Shown here piece after piece: positions 6,461 to 8,896 of a DNA stretch of 8,896 bases. A model generated the notes under the pieces. The model ran no database searches. It had not been told where the DNA came from and worked only from the letters and a program-made list of their open reading frames with translations. Positions within the stretch are counted from its first letter, which is position 1. Each line of letters opens with the position of its first letter. This stretch comes from Candidatus Methanogasteraceae archaeon UBA261 (lineage in GTDB: Archaea > Halobacteriota > Methanosarcinia > Methanosarcinales > Methanogasteraceae). The stretch spans positions 9,643 to 18,538 of the forward strand of contig DAWR01000088.1 of the NCBI GenBank assembly GCA_002506015.1, given 5' to 3'. A program made the translations under genes and the position numbers.

Positions 6461-7231
6461 ATGGTCTCTATAGTCAGGCGGTACGGAATCGAGATTGTAT
6501 CGCTATGTTCCGCTCTTGTGATCTGGCAACTGGCTGCCGACTATATTGTCAAAAATCCAACGTTCCTCCCGAGTGCAACAGACGTTTTTACATCATTTTG
6601 CCGTCTACGTGCCGATCTGATCTATGATGCCGAGATCAGTCTGCTTCACTTCGGAATAGGTGTTGCTGCCGGAATGTGCGTCGCAATCCCGCTTGGAATC
6701 AGTATGGGCTGGTTTTCGCTTATAAACCGGATACTTAATCCGATTATAGAGATTCTGCGCCCGATACCGCCACTTGCATGGATACCGTTCGCGATTATAT
6801 GGCTCGGACTCACGCATGCGGCTGCCGGGTCGATTGTGTTCATTGGGGCGGTATTTCCGATTCTGATCAATACGTATATGGGGTTTCGGAATGTGCCAAA
6901 AGTTCTAATCGAGACCGCGATGGTGCTCGGCTGCACCAGAAGCCGTGACCTGATCTGGAAGGTTGCATTCCCGTCAGCGGTTCCGGACATTGTAACGGGC
7001 ATCCGGGTCGGAATGGGTGTTGGCTGGATGTGCGTTGTCGCGGCAGAGATGTTCGGGGCATCGACGAGCGGGATCGGGTACAAGATACAGTTCTGGGGGA
7101 ATCTGCACCGGATGGATCATGTCATGGCTTATATGCTTCTTCTCGGATTCATCGCGCTCATAATAGACAGTCTGTTCCGGTACGTTGTTGAGCAACGTTT
7201 GTCGAGATGGCGCAAAGGAATCGTAGCGTGA
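6461..7231 (+). CDS. ABC transporter permease, NitT/TauT type
   Basis: A 256-residue inner-membrane permease of the nitrate/sulfonate/taurine (SsuC/TauC, BinPDT) class. An N-terminal helix (about 9-28) precedes the core membrane domain of five or so helices (about 58-84, 101-118, 122-140, 182-198, 220-240). The EAA loop that contacts the ATPase is clear at about 151-175 (ETAMVLGCTRSRDLIWKVAF, then PSAVP). The segment RPIPPLAWIPFAIIWLG (100-116) is characteristic of this subfamily. ATG 6461 starts 1 nt after the isomerase stop. An in-frame TTG at 6431 would add 10 non-hydrophobic residues overlapping the isomerase and has no ribosome-binding site. No strong site precedes the ATG either, so translational coupling is likely. 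The ATP-binding and solute-binding partners are not in this window, which is unusual for the class. The substrate is unknown. Confidence 0.87.
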   Translation: MVSIVRRYGIEIVSLCSALVIWQLAADYIVKNPTFLPSATDVFTSFCRLRADLIYDAEISLLHFGIGVAAGMCVAIPLGISMGWFSLINRILNPIIEILRPIPPLAWIPFAIIWLGLTHAAAGSIVFIGAVFPILINTYMGFRNVPKVLIETAMVLGCTRSRDLIWKVAFPSAVPDIVTGIRVGMGVGWMCVVAAEMFGASTSGIGYKIQFWGNLHRMDHVMAYMLLLGFIALIIDSLFRYVVEQRLSRWRKGIVA

Positions 7232-7299
7232 GCGTGGTTCCGGCACAACCTTGATAACAGTCAGCACCAATCATACAACAGAGAACAGGAGGTTTGTAA

Positions 7300-7884
7300 A
7301 TGGACATCGATAAACCGGTGCGAGAGGTCATGTCACCACACGTGATCTCAGCAGACATCAACGATTCGTTGATTAATGTCGCAAACGATATGATAAAATA
7401 TGACCGATCAAGCGCAATTGTGACTGAAGATGGAAAACCGATCGGCATCATAACCGAACGTGACATCACACGCAAGATCATCCCCAACGACAGAAAACCG
7501 AGCACTGTTTTGCTCTCTGAGATCATGACATCCCCGTTGATCACAATCGACCACAATACGTCGGTGAGCGACGCGATTCAGATGATGCTTGAACATAAGA
7601 TAAGACGGATGCCCGTATTTCGGAATGGTGATTTGATCGGTATAATCACGAGTCAGGACATCGTCGCAGTATCTTCTGATATGACCAAAGCCTTGCGAGA
7701 ACTCATGGAATTGGAGCGCGAGTCCATGCTCACATCCGACTTCGAGGGTATGTGCGATGTCTGCGGACAGTATTCGTACCATCTATCCGTTGTCGACGGC
7801 AGATCGCTCTGCGATGACTGCAAGGATAGCAAATGGAGAGAACCAACAGATTCCAGTCATGAATCTGCATATATGGAAACATGA
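7300..7884 (+). CDS. CBS-pair protein with C-terminal zinc ribbon
   Basis: A 194-residue soluble regulatory protein. Two CBS motifs form a Bateman module: CBS1 at about 5-60 (VREVMSPHVISADINDSLIN ... GIITERDI) and CBS2 at about 72-126 (LSEIMTSPLITIDHNTSVSD ... GIITSQDI). Bateman modules bind adenosyl ligands such as AMP, ATP, SAM or MTA and pass the signal to a partner. A short four-cysteine ribbon follows: C152-x2-C155 and C171-x2-C174, with the spacing and glycine of a rubredoxin-like zinc knuckle, then an acidic polar tail. ATG 7300 has a strong ribosome-binding site, AGGAGGT (7287-7293). It lies 68 nt after the permease gene with no clear TATA box between, so read-through from the upstream operon is possible. 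It ends 12 nt before the Lrp gene. The ligand and partner are not shown by sequence. Confidence 0.85.
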   Translation: MDIDKPVREVMSPHVISADINDSLINVANDMIKYDRSSAIVTEDGKPIGIITERDITRKIIPNDRKPSTVLLSEIMTSPLITIDHNTSVSDAIQMMLEHKIRRMPVFRNGDLIGIITSQDIVAVSSDMTKALRELMELERESMLTSDFEGMCDVCGQYSYHLSVVDGRSLCDDCKDSKWREPTDSSHESAYMET

Positions 7885-7896
7885 GGCTGGTTACGG

Positions 7897-8385
7897 ATGG
7901 ATCTCGTACAGAATCTGCTTGAGATACTCGAAAACGATCCGAAACTCGCGATTGATGAGATCGCAGTACTCACCGGACGGTCGGAGAACGAGATTGCGGC
8001 TTGCATCAGTGAACTCGAGTCGAGTGGTGCGATCCGTAAGTACAAGACCGTAATCGACTGGGATCGGGTGAATAATGGGTTTGTTTACGCAATCATAGAA
8101 ATTAAGATAGCTCTAGAGCGTGAAGCCGGATACAACATGATTGCGGATCGTATTTCGAGATTTCCAGAGGTTCGGTCAGTCAGATTGATTTCAGGCGATC
8201 ATGATCTTTCGCTCACCGTGCGCGGCAGGTCGATGAAGGAGGTCGCATTCTTTGTTGCGGAGAAGATCGCAACCCTGCCACAGGTGCGGAGCACTGCAAC
8301 CCATCTTGTTCTGAAGACCTACAAGGAGGATGGCGTGACGCTGCATGAACCGGAGCATGTGGAACGACTCCCGATCTCGCCGTAG
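7897..8385 (+). CDS. Lrp/AsnC family transcriptional regulator
   Basis: A 162-residue DNA-binding regulator. An N-terminal winged helix-turn-helix covers about 1-50 (LLEILENDPKLAIDEIAVLT, with recognition helix around ENEIAACISELESSGAIRKY). It is joined to a C-terminal RAM/AsnC ligand-binding alpha-beta domain at about 60-140 (FVYAIIEIKIA ... VRSVRLISGDHDLSLTVRG). Members form dimers and octamers and respond to amino acids. The start ATG 7897 follows TGAGG (7882-7886). The gene is 12 nt after the CBS gene and 44 nt before an aminotransferase gene, an Lrp-aminotransferase neighbourhood seen widely in archaea, so it probably controls amino-acid metabolism and perhaps its neighbour. The gap contains the small palindrome GTAT-AGC-ATAC (8394-8404), a weak candidate operator. 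Confidence 0.88.
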   Translation: MDLVQNLLEILENDPKLAIDEIAVLTGRSENEIAACISELESSGAIRKYKTVIDWDRVNNGFVYAIIEIKIALEREAGYNMIADRISRFPEVRSVRLISGDHDLSLTVRGRSMKEVAFFVAEKIATLPQVRSTATHLVLKTYKEDGVTLHEPEHVERLPISP

Positions 8386-8429
8386 TGCATAGTGTATAGC
8401 ATACAGCCCCATAAACCGTGGAGGATTCG

Positions 8430-8896
8430 ATGCAGATATCAGATGCTGTGCAGGGTGTGCCTCCGTCAGGCATTCGCAGGTTCTTTGACCTGGCAAACCA
8501 GCTCGACGATGTGATCTCGCTCGGTGTCGGCGAGCCTGATTTCGTGACCCCGTGGCACATCAGGGAGGCATGCATCCACGCGCTCGAGAGCGGGCGCACA
8601 TCCTACACTTCAAATCAGGGGCTCCCTGAACTGCGAGAAGAGATCGCTGATACGTTTCGCAGAGATCACTCGCTGTATTACGATCCCGGTGACGAGATAC
8701 TGATCACGACCGGGGTGAGCGAGGGAATCGACCTTGTGATGCGTTCGATTCTGAATCCGGGTGATGAAGTCATCGTTTCAGAGCCGTGCTACGTCTCGTA
8801 TGTGCCAACCGTGCTCTTCGCCGGCGGAGTTCCGGTGAGAGTTGCTACGGGAATCGAGAACGATTTCAGAGTCACAGGAGAGCAGATAGAGAGGAA
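8430..8896 (+). CDS. Class I/II aminotransferase (AspB-like), 5' part
   Basis: The N-terminal 155 residues of a PLP-dependent fold-type I aminotransferase, running off the window end. Visible family blocks are ISLGVGEPDFVTPWHIREA (34-52), which contacts substrate, SYTSNQGLPELREEIA (65-80), ILITTGVSEGIDLVMRSIL (98-116), whose G-V-S-E replaces the usual G-A-x-x at the cofactor phosphate site, and PGDEVIVSEPCYVSYVPTV (118-136), with the aromatic pair near the PLP ring. The PLP lysine lies beyond the window. ATG 8430 is supported by GGAGG (8420-8424). It follows the Lrp gene by 44 nt and is probably in the same transcript. Aspartate, aromatic or alanine-type specificity cannot be separated from this part. 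Confidence 0.9.
   Translation, partial: MQISDAVQGVPPSGIRRFFDLANQLDDVISLGVGEPDFVTPWHIREACIHALESGRTSYTSNQGLPELREEIADTFRRDHSLYYDPGDEILITTGVSEGIDLVMRSILNPGDEVIVSEPCYVSYVPTVLFAGGVPVRVATGIENDFRVTGEQIER

Noticed and set aside
6646..7083. 145-codon minus-strand frame with many Pro, Thr and Ile
   Set aside because: It is antisense to the ABC permease and has no family features.

Overview
The window looks like chromosomal DNA from a euryarchaeon of methanogen or anaerobic methane/alkane-oxidiser type (Methanomicrobia-like), roughly half G+C. Four things support this. There is an S-methyl-5'-thioinosine phosphorylase / 5'-deoxyadenosine deaminase (DadD) pair, the form purine-nucleoside by-product salvage takes in methanogens. 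There is a stand-alone 6-phospho-3-hexuloisomerase, and an archaeal DUF106 (EMC3/YidC-like) membrane protein. Promoters have A/T-rich TATA boxes, and many genes have Shine-Dalgarno sites close to GGAGGTGA. All convincing genes are on the plus strand. The genus cannot be fixed by reading alone.

Layout. (1) 1-1044: 3' part of a CPA2/Kef-type cation-proton antiporter with C-terminal RCK (TrkA-N and TrkA-C) domains. (2) 1045-1242: an intergenic region crowded with inverted repeats and TTAGG/CCTAA pentamers, a candidate operator cluster or structured leader. (3) 1243-3011: a two-gene unit of a DUF3793 protein and a coiled-coil, cysteine-rich DUF2325 protein. This is the least understood part and the best candidate for an undescribed system. 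(4) 3084-3692: DUF106/EMC3-like membrane protein with its own TATA box. (5) 3693-3920: intergenic region with a 9-bp inverted repeat, a TATA box and a possible 25-residue leader ORF. (6) 3921-7231: a tight four-gene operon (two 4-nt overlaps and a 1-nt gap) of MTI phosphorylase, DadD-type deaminase, PHI-type sugar-phosphate isomerase and a NitT/TauT-type ABC permease. (7) 7300-8896: a CBS-pair protein with a C-terminal zinc ribbon, an Lrp/AsnC regulator, and the 5' part of a class I aminotransferase.

How they may work together. DadD deaminates the adenosine-type by-products of SAM chemistry (5'-deoxyadenosine, methylthioadenosine, S-adenosylhomocysteine) to inosine forms. The phosphorylase then cleaves the thioinosine/deoxyinosine to hypoxanthine and a sugar 1-phosphate. 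The co-translated sugar-phosphate isomerase could be an ordinary RuMP-pathway PHI or could act on a salvage sugar; the sequence alone does not decide. CBS pairs can bind adenosyl ligands including SAM and MTA, so the downstream CBS protein is a plausible sensor for the same metabolites. The DUF3793-DUF2325 pair has no known biochemical function. Its many cysteines and the DtxR-like pentamers upstream suggest metal or redox biology, but this is inference.
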